Origin: Pseudomonadota bacterium
GTDB taxonomy: Bacteria; Pseudomonadota; Gammaproteobacteria; Pseudomonadales; Azotimanducaceae
Reading direction: 5' to 3'
Length of the DNA stretch: 8,388 nucleotides
NCBI GenBank assembly: GCA_009936895.1
Contig: JAACDS010000145.1
Location: 1 to 8,388, forward strand
Of the stretch, positions 1 through 6,578 are shown one piece after another. The first letter of the stretch is position 1, and every line of letters begins with the position of its first letter. The translations under genes and the position numbers were made by a program. The notes under the pieces are model-generated. The model was not told the origin of the DNA and ran no database searches. It saw only the letters and a list, made by a program, of their open reading frames with translations.

Positions 1-17
1 AATAAGAGGAATTAACC

Positions 18-1202
18 ATGCGCGATGTTGTAATTGTCGATAGCGTACGCACAGGCCTGACAAAAGCCTTTCGCGGTAGCTTCAATCTGACTCGTTCGGA
101 CGATTTGTTGGCTCACTGCATAGACTCACTGCTTGACCGTAACCCTCAGCTGGGCGCTGATGAAGTCGAAGACGTATACGTCGGCGCGGCTAGTCACACA
201 GGCGAGCAGGACGGCAACTTGGCGCGTTTGGCTGTGATCTTGTCCAAACTGCCTGTTACGGCGGCCGGCGTTACCATTAACCGGTTCTGTTCATCAGGTC
301 TGCAGTCCATTGCCTTGGCGGCGAACCAAATCGCGAGTGGTCAAACCGAAGTAGCCATCGCCGGCGGTGTGGACAGCATTTCAATGCGCACGCGTCAGGA
401 GCCTGGCAAGGCAAAGCAAAACCAGCGTCTGTTGGATGAGAAGCCAGACATCTTTATGGCGATGGGTAATACCGCAGAAGTGGTTGCGCGTCGTTATCAG
501 GTAACTCGTGAAGCTCAGGACGAATACGCCCTGCAAAGTCAGCAGCGTTACCAAGCGGCTGTTGAGTCCGGCGCAATTGCTGAAGAGATCGTGGGCATGA
601 ATGCCACGATGCTCAAAGTGAACAAAGAAACCGGCGAAGAAAGTCACGAACAAGTATGGGTCGATAAAGACGAGTGCAACCGTCCGCAGACGACACTGCA
701 AGACTTGGCAAAGCTGGCGCCGGCTTTTGAAGAAGACGGTTCCGTAACTGCAGGTAATGCATCTCAGTTGTCTGATGGTGCTTCTATGACCTTGCTGATG
801 AGCGCGGATCGTGCGGCTCAGCTTGGCTTGACCCCGATCGGCATCTATCGCGGCTTTACCGTGGCAGGTTGCGAACCCGACGAAATGGGTATTGGTCCAG
901 TGTTCGCCATTCCACGTTTGCTGAAGAATGCAGGCTTATCGATCGATGATATCGATCTGTGGGAATTGAACGAAGCTTTCGCCTCTCAGTGCCTGTACTC
1001 CCGCGATGCCTTGGGCATCGACAACGAGAAGTACAACGTACTTGGCGGTAGCATCTCAATCGGCCACCCATTCGGCATGACCGGTTCACGTCAGACCGGT
1101 TCGATTTTGCGTGAGCTGAAGCGTCGCAATAAAAAATATGGTGTGGTGACCATGTGCATCGGTGGTGGCCAAGGCGCCGCTGGGCTGTTCGAGTCCGTCT
1201 AA
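18..1202 (+). CDS. Thiolase (acetyl-CoA acyltransferase family)
   Basis: Thiolases carry out the last step of beta-oxidation (3-ketoacyl-CoA + CoA to acetyl-CoA and a shortened acyl-CoA) or its reverse condensation. The 394-residue length is normal for the family. Visible signatures are the nucleophilic Cys91 in NRFCSSG, the NEAF motif at 318-321, His350 in GHPFG and the second catalytic Cys380 in CIGGGQG, so all active-site residues are present. The start is supported by AAGAGGA at 4-10, seven bases before the ATG. Within the window it stands alone: a terminator follows at 1277-1305. It may be the last gene of an operon that starts left of the window, for example behind a multifunctional FadB-like protein, but that is not visible. 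Family assignment is secure. Whether it is degradative (FadA-like) or biosynthetic (AtoB/PhaA-like) is not settled by sequence reading. Confidence 0.95.
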   Translation: MRDVVIVDSVRTGLTKAFRGSFNLTRSDDLLAHCIDSLLDRNPQLGADEVEDVYVGAASHTGEQDGNLARLAVILSKLPVTAAGVTINRFCSSGLQSIALAANQIASGQTEVAIAGGVDSISMRTRQEPGKAKQNQRLLDEKPDIFMAMGNTAEVVARRYQVTREAQDEYALQSQQRYQAAVESGAIAEEIVGMNATMLKVNKETGEESHEQVWVDKDECNRPQTTLQDLAKLAPAFEEDGSVTAGNASQLSDGASMTLLMSADRAAQLGLTPIGIYRGFTVAGCEPDEMGIGPVFAIPRLLKNAGLSIDDIDLWELNEAFASQCLYSRDALGIDNEKYNVLGGSISIGHPFGMTGSRQTGSILRELKRRNKKYGVVTMCIGGGQGAAGLFESV

Positions 1203-1276
1203 AGGCTTAAAAAGGTGGGCCCGTCAATGCGGGCGCATCGGCCAATAGCAGACCGAACACACTAGATGTGTGAGAG

Positions 1277-1305
1277 GCGATCTCAGTAGAGGTCGCATTT
1301 TTTTT
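1277..1305 (+). terminator. Intrinsic terminator after the thiolase gene
   Basis: The 8-bp stem GCGATCTC (1277-1284) pairs with GAGGTCGC (1289-1296) through one T-G wobble and an AGTA loop. It is followed by eight T (1298-1305). Two smaller hairpins lie just upstream (GCCCG/CGGGC at 1219-1234 and CACAC/GTGTG at 1258-1272), neither with a T-tract. The site separates the thiolase from the two-component unit. Confidence 0.85.
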
Positions 1306-1442
1306 GCCCCGGATTTAGGTGTGCGAGGCGAACGGTGCGTAACACTTTGAAACAGGGGAGACATGGCTTGGAAACAAGCACGACAGATAATGTCCGCTGA
1401 TAAAAGATTGTCAGAGGAATGACCTCAGGGCAACATGCAAAC

Positions 1443-2273
1443 ATGGAAACAGCGTTGACTGAACACATCGAAAAATATTCAGGCCCGATACTGCGCGGAC
1501 TGGCGCTGTCGTGCCTGATGCTGTGCGTGGCCGGTCCAGCGCACGCTGAGGAGACATTCGTTCAAGACCCAGCGCAAAACGAGTCGCAAGAAACGGTAGT
1601 TGTGTTCAACTTGGAAGGTTCCTCAGATCAGCAAATTGGCGCTTTGCTGCAGCGTTGGCCTCAGCTGGATGCCACTCAGCGACGGGACTTGCTTGCCGAA
1701 GTGCGAAAGCGAATGCGCACGGCCACCCGAGTGCAAGAAACGCAGGGCGCGTCGGCCGTTCGTGGCAACCCGCCCTCCTTGACCCTGCGCATCAAGAGGG
1801 CGCAAACCCTACATGGCTACGGGCGACCAGCACCAAGAAGCGATGCAGCTGCAGATGGCAGCCATGCGTCGTCGGTGACGAGTGCGCATCAGAGCGCTCA
1901 GCGTCCGCGCGAACTTGTGATTCGAACCACGGTTACTCGGATACTGCCTGATGGCCGGCGAATCACACGACAAGAAACCTTAGTTCCAAGCTCACTACAG
2001 ACCCAAACCGCAAGACAAGACAAGGTTGACGCTGGGTCAAGCGCTGGTGCTTCAGTGGTGCAAGATTCGCGGGGAAATCCGTCTGGCAAAATGAGGGTGC
2101 TACGTACGACGGTTCGTTTCGGTACCGGCTTCCACCAACGTCACCTTGAAGCAGGCTCCCCAACGGTCGTTGAGTCAGTTGTCCCCACGATGTCGGCACC
2201 GAACGCGCTGCCAGCTCCAGCCGACGCGCTGATCTCAACGCCGATATCCACATTTGCTCCAGAGGCCAACTGA
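1443..2273 (+). CDS. Unrecognised exported protein linked to a two-component system
   Basis: I do not recognise this 276-residue protein. The N-terminus looks like a signal peptide: a charged start, a hydrophobic stretch at about 16-31, then Gly-Pro-Ala-His-Ala with predicted signal peptidase I cleavage after Ala35, so the mature protein would be periplasmic or secreted. Residues 64-93 look helical and contain RWPQLDATQRRDLLAEVRKR, which resembles the W-x2-L-x3-QR repeats of DUF3106-type or LTxxQ-type periplasmic proteins. That resemblance is only an impression. The rest is low in aromatic residues and rich in Ser, Ala, Pro, Arg and Gln, with two RTTV segments (161-164 and 221-224), and is probably partly disordered. 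The start is uncertain. An in-frame ATG at 1419 has AGAGGA directly abutting it with no spacing, while ATG 1443 has only a weak CAGGG but gives the more typical signal peptide. Its stop lies one base before the response regulator start, suggesting co-transcription and a related job. Confidence 0.8.
   Translation: METALTEHIEKYSGPILRGLALSCLMLCVAGPAHAEETFVQDPAQNESQETVVVFNLEGSSDQQIGALLQRWPQLDATQRRDLLAEVRKRMRTATRVQETQGASAVRGNPPSLTLRIKRAQTLHGYGRPAPRSDAAADGSHASSVTSAHQSAQRPRELVIRTTVTRILPDGRRITRQETLVPSSLQTQTARQDKVDAGSSAGASVVQDSRGNPSGKMRVLRTTVRFGTGFHQRHLEAGSPTVVESVVPTMSAPNALPAPADALISTPISTFAPEAN
2261..2265 (+). promoter_or_regulatory. Ribosome binding site setting the response-regulator start
   Basis: AGAGG lies nine bases before ATG 2275, inside the last codons of the upstream gene. 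This favours ATG 2275 over the in-frame ATG 2254. The 2275 start also gives a receiver N-terminus of normal length for OmpR proteins. Confidence 0.6.
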
Positions 2274-2274
2274 T

Positions 2275-3021
2275 ATGTCCGCCGTCCATCTACAGGAGGC
2301 AGATGCCGAGCGTATCTTGGTTTTGGATGATGATCCTGAGATTTGCGAACTGACCCAAGCCTATTTGCAACAGCAGGGATTCGTCGTGGATACGGTTCAA
2401 TCCGGTGAGGCACTTGACTCTTACCTCAGCGAGCACTCAGTGGACCTGTTGGTGTTGGACCTGATGTTGCCGGGTGAGCACGGCTTGACCATCGCGCAAC
2501 GGATGAAGAAGCGCATGGATTTGCCGATTATCATCATCTCCGCCCAAGGCGACGATGTGGATCGAATCGTGGGTTTGGAGCTAGGCGCAGACGACTACCT
2601 GGCTAAACCTTTCAATCCGAGAGAGCTGTTGGCGCGTATCCGAGCCGTGTTGCGTCGCGCAGGTAAGCCAACAGACGAGACACTGGATCTGTCTTCTCAG
2701 GTGAATTTTGGGGAATTCACGCTAGATCTAGCATCCCATCGCTTGTGCAGCGGCGATGCGGATATTCCCTTAACTTCTGGGGAATTCGATTTGCTGGAGA
2801 TTCTGGTGGCGCACCCCAACAAAGTGCTGCACCGCGATCGCATATTGGATTTACTCACCGGCGCGGAGCGTTCGCCCTTTGACCGCTCCATCGATGTTCG
2901 AATCACACGTCTGCGCTCTAAGCTTGAGGCAGACCCTGCAAATCCGGTTTTTATCAGAACCATATGGGGGAAGGGCTACATGTTCTGCCCGGTGGTTGCT
3001 GGTGCTCCTACTCCTCGTTAA
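2275..3021 (+). CDS. OmpR-family response regulator
   Basis: A 248-residue cytoplasmic transcription regulator. The receiver domain (about 13-130) has the acidic pocket Asp18/Asp19, phospho-acceptor Asp62 in LVLDLMLPGE, Ser89 and Lys111 in AKPF. The C-terminal winged-helix DNA-binding domain (about 145-243) includes PLTSGEFDLLEILV, the recognition-helix region DRSIDVRITRLRSKLE and the wing IRTIWGKGYMF. The wording is very close to E. coli OmpR, for example VDRIVGLELGADDY, KPFNPRELLARIRAVLRR and PLTSGEF, so it belongs to the OmpR branch rather than the PhoB branch. Phosphorylation by the kinase encoded 33 bases downstream is expected. The start follows the upstream stop by one base, which implies translational coupling. 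Its target genes are unknown, and nothing shows that it controls porins here. Confidence 0.95.
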   Translation: MSAVHLQEADAERILVLDDDPEICELTQAYLQQQGFVVDTVQSGEALDSYLSEHSVDLLVLDLMLPGEHGLTIAQRMKKRMDLPIIIISAQGDDVDRIVGLELGADDYLAKPFNPRELLARIRAVLRRAGKPTDETLDLSSQVNFGEFTLDLASHRLCSGDADIPLTSGEFDLLEILVAHPNKVLHRDRILDLLTGAERSPFDRSIDVRITRLRSKLEADPANPVFIRTIWGKGYMFCPVVAGAPTPR

Positions 3022-3054
3022 CGAGGCGTGTAGGCGGCCCGGACTCAGCCGATT

Positions 3055-4365
3055 ATGAGCTTGTTTCAACGAATTCGGCGCTCAGAGTCTTTGCAGCCGC
3101 AGTCGTTACTTGGCCGAACCACTCTGACCCTGGCGTTCAGTTCGTTTCTAATTGCTGTGGTTTCCACCATCGCGTTGAACGTTTTCGTGATTGATCCGAT
3201 TGCTGAGCGCTCAGCGGACGACGAAGCGGCCCTGCTGGTTTTGTCGGCTCAAACCTGGGTGGAGCTGCCGCCTCAGGCACGACCCTATTTCGAATTGGAG
3301 CTCGCGCAGAGCCATGACTTGATCATCAGCGTCGCTGAGCAAACGCTACCACCTTTGGATCGATACCTGCCCTTTACTGAGCTACTGTTAGAAAAACTGC
3401 AGCGACGGCTCGCGCTGGATGTGCGGATGTACGACGGAAACGATCTGGTTTGGGTGGATGTACCGATGGCCGGCTACAATTTGCAGATTGGATTCTCACC
3501 TGACCGCCGCGATGTACAGTTGCTCTATGTCGCGATTGTGATTGCCAGTTTGGGTGCAGGGATCGTATTTTTGACGTCGTTGTTGATCGTTCGAAAGATT
3601 GCTCGGCCGCTGGTTCAAGTGGGGAAACAGGCGGAAACATTTCGCGGGTTGGCAGAGATTGAGCCGCTGCCGGAAACTGGGCCAAGAGAGTTGGTCTCCT
3701 TAGCCCGCAATTTCAATACCATGGCGGACGAGATCGCCCTAGTGCTGGCAAACCGTACCACGCTGATGGCCGGCATATCACATGACCTGCGGACCCCGCT
3801 AACGCGCATGCGCTTGGCCTTGGCCCTATTGCCGGACACTGTGGATCAACGTTTGGTTCAGCGTTTTGAAGGCAACCTGGAGGCCATGGATGTACTGATC
3901 GGCGACGCTCTTCGCTTCGCTCAGGGTACTCGTGAGGAGGTTCAGTCCTTGGCGCTGGCACCGTATGTTAGGGAGGTACTGGATACCTTTGACCAAGAGA
4001 TCGATTTTTCTTGCTCCATAAGTGACGGTGTGATTCTTGATCTTGCCCCTAACGCTTTTTCACGCGTGCTAAGCAATCTGGTTGGCAATGCGATTAAGTA
4101 TGCGAATCGTGTGCAAGTCTCCCTTGATGGTACCGAAGTTGTGGTCAGCGACGATGGTCCTGGCATTCCTGAGTCGGAAAGGGGACGGGTGTTCCAGCCC
4201 TTCTATCGACTGGAGGCTTCTCGCAATGTCAGCACTGGTGGCAGCGGACTGGGTCTGGCTGTCGTGCAACAGTTGAGTGCAGCACATGGCTGGAAAATCC
4301 ACATCGCAGACTCGGCACTGGGTGGCGCAGAGTTCCGTTGGCGTTTCGATATTAATGCGAGATAA
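3055..4365 (+). CDS. EnvZ-like membrane sensor histidine kinase
   Basis: A 436-residue inner-membrane kinase, the evident partner of the adjacent regulator. Order of parts: TM1 at about 22-46, a periplasmic sensor region of about 105 residues, TM2 at about 155-179, HAMP at about 180-232, the dimerisation/phosphoacceptor helix with His243 in SHDLRTPLTRMRLAL, and an ATPase domain. The ATPase domain has an N-box (Asn345 in NLVGNAIKY), a G1 box DDGPGIP at 366-372 and a G2 box GGSGLGLA at 395-402. The layout, the length (EnvZ is 450) and phrases such as LMAGISHDLRTPLTR match the EnvZ branch. All kinase boxes are intact. The sensor region is not recognisable and its signal is unknown. The ATG at 3055 has no clear Shine-Dalgarno site, and an in-frame TAG at 3031-3033 rules out a longer reading, so translation may depend on coupling. 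No convincing terminator follows. Confidence 0.95.
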   Translation: MSLFQRIRRSESLQPQSLLGRTTLTLAFSSFLIAVVSTIALNVFVIDPIAERSADDEAALLVLSAQTWVELPPQARPYFELELAQSHDLIISVAEQTLPPLDRYLPFTELLLEKLQRRLALDVRMYDGNDLVWVDVPMAGYNLQIGFSPDRRDVQLLYVAIVIASLGAGIVFLTSLLIVRKIARPLVQVGKQAETFRGLAEIEPLPETGPRELVSLARNFNTMADEIALVLANRTTLMAGISHDLRTPLTRMRLALALLPDTVDQRLVQRFEGNLEAMDVLIGDALRFAQGTREEVQSLALAPYVREVLDTFDQEIDFSCSISDGVILDLAPNAFSRVLSNLVGNAIKYANRVQVSLDGTEVVVSDDGPGIPESERGRVFQPFYRLEASRNVSTGGSGLGLAVVQQLSAAHGWKIHIADSALGGAEFRWRFDINAR

Positions 4366-4421
4366 AAAGTGAACTGCATCGCGCTTTTGGCGGTTGAGCC
4401 ACGGTCTCTGAAATCTCCCAA

Positions 4422-4443
4422 TGACATTTGATACAAAATGTCA
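4422..4443. promoter_or_regulatory. Inverted repeat, possible regulator binding site
   Basis: TGACATTT (4422-4429) and AAATGTCA (4436-4443) form a perfect 8-bp dyad around the 6-base spacer GATACA. The length and AT-rich symmetric form are typical of a dimeric repressor operator, for example TetR- or GntR-type. The left arm, read with the preceding base as ATGACA, also looks like a -35 box, but no good -10 lies 16-18 bases on. The binding protein is unknown. It does not match the E. coli FadR or Pseudomonas PsrA consensus as I know them. Confidence 0.45.
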
Positions 4444-4446
4444 CAA

Positions 4447-4657
4447 AAAACGCAGCCGTAGAAATGCCCCTGAAACGTAGAAGGTGGATAGTAACAACGT
4501 CACCGTAAGGGTGGCGTTTCTCTCCAGGATCTCGAGAGCGAAAGGTTCGCTGCGTTTTACAGCCTAAGCGGCTGATAAGCGCAAAGAATAGTCGCTTTGA
4601 AGTGCACGAGATCACCTCTAAAGCCGCCGGTTTTCTCTCCAGACCGGCGGCTTTTTT
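4447..4657 (+). ncRNA. Candidate structured RNA (sRNA or leader)
   Basis: AAAACGCAGC (4447-4456) pairs perfectly with GCTGCGTTTT (4549-4558), giving a 10-bp closing helix around 92 bases. Inside are a 9-bp hairpin, AACGTCACC (4496-4504) with GGTGGCGTT (4510-4518) and loop GTAAG, and a 5-bp CTCTC/GAGAG hairpin (4520-4538). A competing hairpin AGCGAA/TTCGCT (4537-4551) would break the closing helix, so two folds are possible. The segment ends in a strong intrinsic terminator. A direct repeat CGTAGAA occurs at 4457-4463 and 4476-4482. I could not match it by eye to TPP, FMN, cobalamin, glycine, c-di-GMP, guanidine or 6S RNA consensus elements. The boundaries are guesses, and transcription is not shown. 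Confidence 0.4.
4621..4657 (+). terminator. Strong intrinsic terminator before enoyl-CoA hydratase
   Basis: A perfect 11-bp GC-rich stem, AAGCCGCCGGT (4621-4631) with ACCGGCGGCTT (4643-4653), has an 11-base loop and a T-run at 4652-4657. It ends 72 bases before the enoyl-CoA hydratase ATG. It must therefore end an upstream transcript (kinase mRNA or a small RNA) or act as an attenuator. GCGGCT at 4568-4573 could pair with AGCCGC at 4622-4627 as a short competing helix. Confidence 0.85.
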
Positions 4658-4729
4658 CTTCCCATTTTTCCACTTGCGTCCCGTGATCGATTCATCAACG
4701 ATGGTCTTTTTCACGCAGGACAGTGGACT

Positions 4730-5539
4730 ATGAGCGATCAGACCCAAGACGGGAGTACCGAGCGTACCTTCGAGAACGTACTGTATTCCGTGCGCGGACC
4801 ACTGGCATTAATCACCATTAACCGACCCGAAAAGCACAGTGCGATCTCGCTGGCGACGTTGGACGATCTGCATGGGGCCGTAGATGAGGCGGCCTATGAT
4901 GATTCGGTGAGAGTCATTGCCATAACCGGTGCTGGGGGCAAGGCATTCGCGGCGGGATCAGACCTTTCCGAGGTCATCGATCGAGATTTTAGAAAGGCCC
5001 TAGAGCCCATTGTGCAGGGCCTTGCCGATAAATTGGAACGCACGCCTAAGCCAACGATTGCCGCAATCGATGGTATTTGTATGGGCGGTGGTTTGGAAGT
5101 GGCGCTGGGTTGCGATCTTCGCGTTGCGACACCTCAGTCACGCTTTGCAACCCCGGAAGGCAAGTTGGGCATCATTCCAGGGGGCGGCGCGACAGCTCGC
5201 TTACCGCGTGTGGTTGGCCGTGGCTGGGGTATGGAAATGATGCTCATGGGCGAACCCATTGGGGCTGAGCGCGCATTGCAAATCGGTTTAGTGACGCGAT
5301 TGGTGGAAAGCGATCAATTGATGGGTGAGATTCAAAAGATGGCCGAGCATCTGGCATCTTTTGCGCCTTTCGTGCCGCGTACGATGAAAGCCATGGTGCA
5401 CTTTGGTATGGAGGCCAGTCTCGCTGGAGCGCTGATGTTCGAAAAGTATGCACAAGGGGCCTTGGTGCAGACCGAAGACAAAGCGGAAGGCATCAATGCT
5501 TTCTTAGAAAAACGGACCCCAGAATTCAAGGGGCGCTAG
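4730..5539 (+). CDS. Enoyl-CoA hydratase/isomerase (crotonase family)
   Basis: A 269-residue cytoplasmic crotonase-fold enzyme, normal length for an enoyl-CoA hydratase, which adds water to trans-2-enoyl-CoA to give (S)-3-hydroxyacyl-CoA. The CoA/oxyanion-hole segment KAFAAGSDLSEV lies at 71-82, and the second oxyanion segment CMGGGLEVALGCDLRVA at 117-133. Both catalytic glutamates of true hydratases are present: Glu123 in GGGLEVA and Glu143 in FATPEGKLGIIPG. Their 20-residue spacing is the same as Glu144/Glu164 of the rat enzyme. Hydratase activity is therefore more likely than a glutamate-lacking isomerase, although crotonases are functionally diverse. AGGA (4717-4720) nine bases upstream supports the start. 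It is followed after 86 bases by the split MaoC hydratase genes, so hydratases of two unrelated folds sit together. The substrate is unknown. Confidence 0.93.
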   Translation: MSDQTQDGSTERTFENVLYSVRGPLALITINRPEKHSAISLATLDDLHGAVDEAAYDDSVRVIAITGAGGKAFAAGSDLSEVIDRDFRKALEPIVQGLADKLERTPKPTIAAIDGICMGGGLEVALGCDLRVATPQSRFATPEGKLGIIPGGGATARLPRVVGRGWGMEMMLMGEPIGAERALQIGLVTRLVESDQLMGEIQKMAEHLASFAPFVPRTMKAMVHFGMEASLAGALMFEKYAQGALVQTEDKAEGINAFLEKRTPEFKGR

Positions 5540-5625
5540 GACAGAAAGACCGCAGACGCGAGTCTTGTCGCACCACCAGTTTTTCAGACATACTCGTCGC
5601 TCATCAAAGAGATAGGAGGGATCTA

Positions 5626-6120
5626 ATGGCGGTAGAAAAGTTCCCGGTTGAAGGCAGTCATATCATGATGTTTGCTCGTTCAATCGCTGACGATAATCAG
5701 ATTTATTACGACGCAGATTATGCAAAGACAACAGAAGCAGGCGGTGTCATTGCGCCCCCGACGTTTGCTCAGTCTTCTGCGCAATTTGATCCGACCTATT
5801 TTCTCCGGCCTAAGATCGGTGAAGACTGGTTCGGTTCAGGTAAGGAAGCCAGCAGTATCAAGAAAAAAGAATCTTCCGGTGGCGGAGGCGGTGGTGGCGG
5901 CTTGCACGCGGAGCAGCACTTTGAATACCACCGGCATATTGGTCCGGGTGATGTGCTCACAGCCGAAGTTAAGCCAGGGAAGACTTGGGAAAAAGAGGGC
6001 AAGCGCTCAGGTAAGCTGGTATTTAGCGAAACCATTACCGAATACCGTGATCAAAACGGTGAATTAGCAATTACGGCACGCGGCGTCGGTGTTCGCACCG
6101 AGCGGCCAGTAGATCAATAG
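5626..6120 (+). CDS. MaoC-like dehydratase N-domain subunit (HadA-like)
   Basis: A 164-residue single-hotdog protein of the FAS1-DH/MaoC_dehydrat_N type. ARSIADDNQIYYDADYAK (17-34) aligns with the catalytic segment of MaoC hydratases, but the D-x4-H histidine position is Tyr28, so this subunit is probably non-catalytic. In mycobacterial HadAB and related heteromers such a subunit shapes the acyl-binding tunnel for a catalytic partner, which here is the next gene. The C-terminal half has LHAEQHFEYHRHIGPGDVL (93-111) and an antiparallel-strand pattern ending RGVGVRTERP. A run of eight glycines (85-92, bases 5878-5901, mixed Gly codons) follows a KKKESS segment and forms an unusually flexible loop before the LHAEQ strand. 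AGGAGG at 5614-5619, six bases before the ATG, is a near-perfect ribosome binding site. Confidence 0.88.
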   Translation: MAVEKFPVEGSHIMMFARSIADDNQIYYDADYAKTTEAGGVIAPPTFAQSSAQFDPTYFLRPKIGEDWFGSGKEASSIKKKESSGGGGGGGGLHAEQHFEYHRHIGPGDVLTAEVKPGKTWEKEGKRSGKLVFSETITEYRDQNGELAITARGVGVRTERPVDQ

Positions 6121-6125
6121 GGGAG
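6119..6125 (+). promoter_or_regulatory. Ribosome binding site overlapping upstream stop
   Basis: AGGGGAG overlaps the TAG stop of the first hotdog gene and lies five bases before ATG 6131. This suggests coupled, near-equal translation of the two subunits. Confidence 0.6.
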
Positions 6126-6130
6126 TCGTT

Positions 6131-6538
6131 ATGGCACTTTCAGCAAGTAATCTAAAAGCGGGCGATACCTACACTGAGTGTTTGGTTGAAGACCTATCCA
6201 GAACACAAATCGTGATGTATGCCGGAGCTTCGGGTGACTATAACCCAGTTCATAGCGATGAGAAGTTCACTAAGGAAGTTGCGGGATATCCGTCTGTGTT
6301 CGCCCACGGCATGCTCACGATGGGAATGACGGGGCGTATGCTCACCAATTATGTTGGAGACGGGCGATTGACTAAGTACGGGGTGCGTTTCACCAGCCAG
6401 GTTTGGCCGGGCGACTCACTAAACTCTACCGCCACGGTTGTGGATGTGACCGATGGTATCGTCAACCTGAACGTTGAAACCACAAACCAAGACGGTGCAG
6501 TGGTTTTATCGGGTTATGCCGCCGCGCGAGTCGACTAG
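6131..6538 (+). CDS. MaoC-family (R)-specific hydratase subunit (HadB-like)
   Basis: A 135-residue single-hotdog protein with the complete hydratase-2 motif: ASGDYNPVHSDEKF, where Asp36 and His41 are the catalytic D-x4-H pair, then VFAHGMLTMGMTGRML, the typical helix of this family. Members hydrate trans-2-enoyl-CoA (or -ACP) to the (R)-3-hydroxy form, or dehydrate it in the reverse direction. Length and motif closely match mycobacterial HadB, including the AHGMLTMG phrase. It begins ten bases after the HadA-like gene and very likely forms a heterodimer with it. A terminator follows at 6579-6607, making this the last gene of the unit. Whether the pair serves catabolism (as in ring or side-chain degradation MaoC pairs) or biosynthesis cannot be decided here. 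The neighbouring crotonase and thiolase lean towards CoA-ester catabolism. Confidence 0.93.
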   Translation: MALSASNLKAGDTYTECLVEDLSRTQIVMYAGASGDYNPVHSDEKFTKEVAGYPSVFAHGMLTMGMTGRMLTNYVGDGRLTKYGVRFTSQVWPGDSLNSTATVVDVTDGIVNLNVETTNQDGAVVLSGYAAARVD

Positions 6539-6578
6539 GATGAACCGAGCAATCGGTGGGAATTCCCCGGTTGCAATG

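Larger units (their letters stand above)
4366..4729 (+). other. Structured intergenic region, 364 bases, no protein gene
   Basis: This gap between the kinase and the enoyl-CoA hydratase shows no credible coding frame. It contains a dyad (4422-4443), a set of nested inverted repeats (4447-4558), weaker hairpins AGCC/GGCT (4561-4573) and AAGCG/CGCTT (4577-4597), then a strong terminator (4621-4657). The last 72 bases lead to the next start codon, with AGGA at 4717-4720 as ribosome binding site. A TTGCGT at 4674-4679 could be a weak -35 box, but its -10 partner is poor. The order (possible operator, folded segment, terminator, gene) fits either a small RNA gene or a leader with conditional termination. 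Confidence 0.7.

Noticed and set aside
381..701. Minus-strand open frame of 106 codons inside the thiolase gene
   Set aside because: It is fully antisense to a well-supported enzyme gene and shows no recognisable motif.
1347..1404. Possible promoter before the exported-protein gene (TTGAAA 1347-1352, TTGGAA 1368-1373, GATAAT 1386-1391)
   Set aside because: The spacings between the -35-like and -10-like boxes (33 and 12 bases) do not fit a sigma-70 promoter, so no site is claimed, although a promoter must lie somewhere after the terminator.
1963..2289. Minus-strand open frame of 108 codons opposite the exported-protein gene
   Set aside because: It overlaps the better-supported + strand gene, which has a signal peptide and coupling to the regulator. 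No start signal was seen.
4422..4443. The dyad as a FadR or PsrA box, or a Pho box
   Set aside because: The arms do not match those consensus sequences, and a Pho box is a direct rather than inverted repeat.
4352..4747. Minus-strand open frame of 131 codons covering the intergenic region
   Set aside because: It starts at TTG inside the hydratase gene, has no ribosome binding site, runs through the terminator and inverted repeats, and its protein has no domain-like pattern.
5672..6067. Second + strand open frame of 131 codons inside the HadA-like gene
   Set aside because: It is a +1 frame shadow of the MaoC-like gene with no ribosome binding site or domain signature.
6544..6567. Small hairpin ACCGA/TCGGT and palindrome GGGAATTCCC before the terminator
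   Set aside because: They are short, without a T-tract, and adjacent to a much stronger terminator. No separate role is supported.
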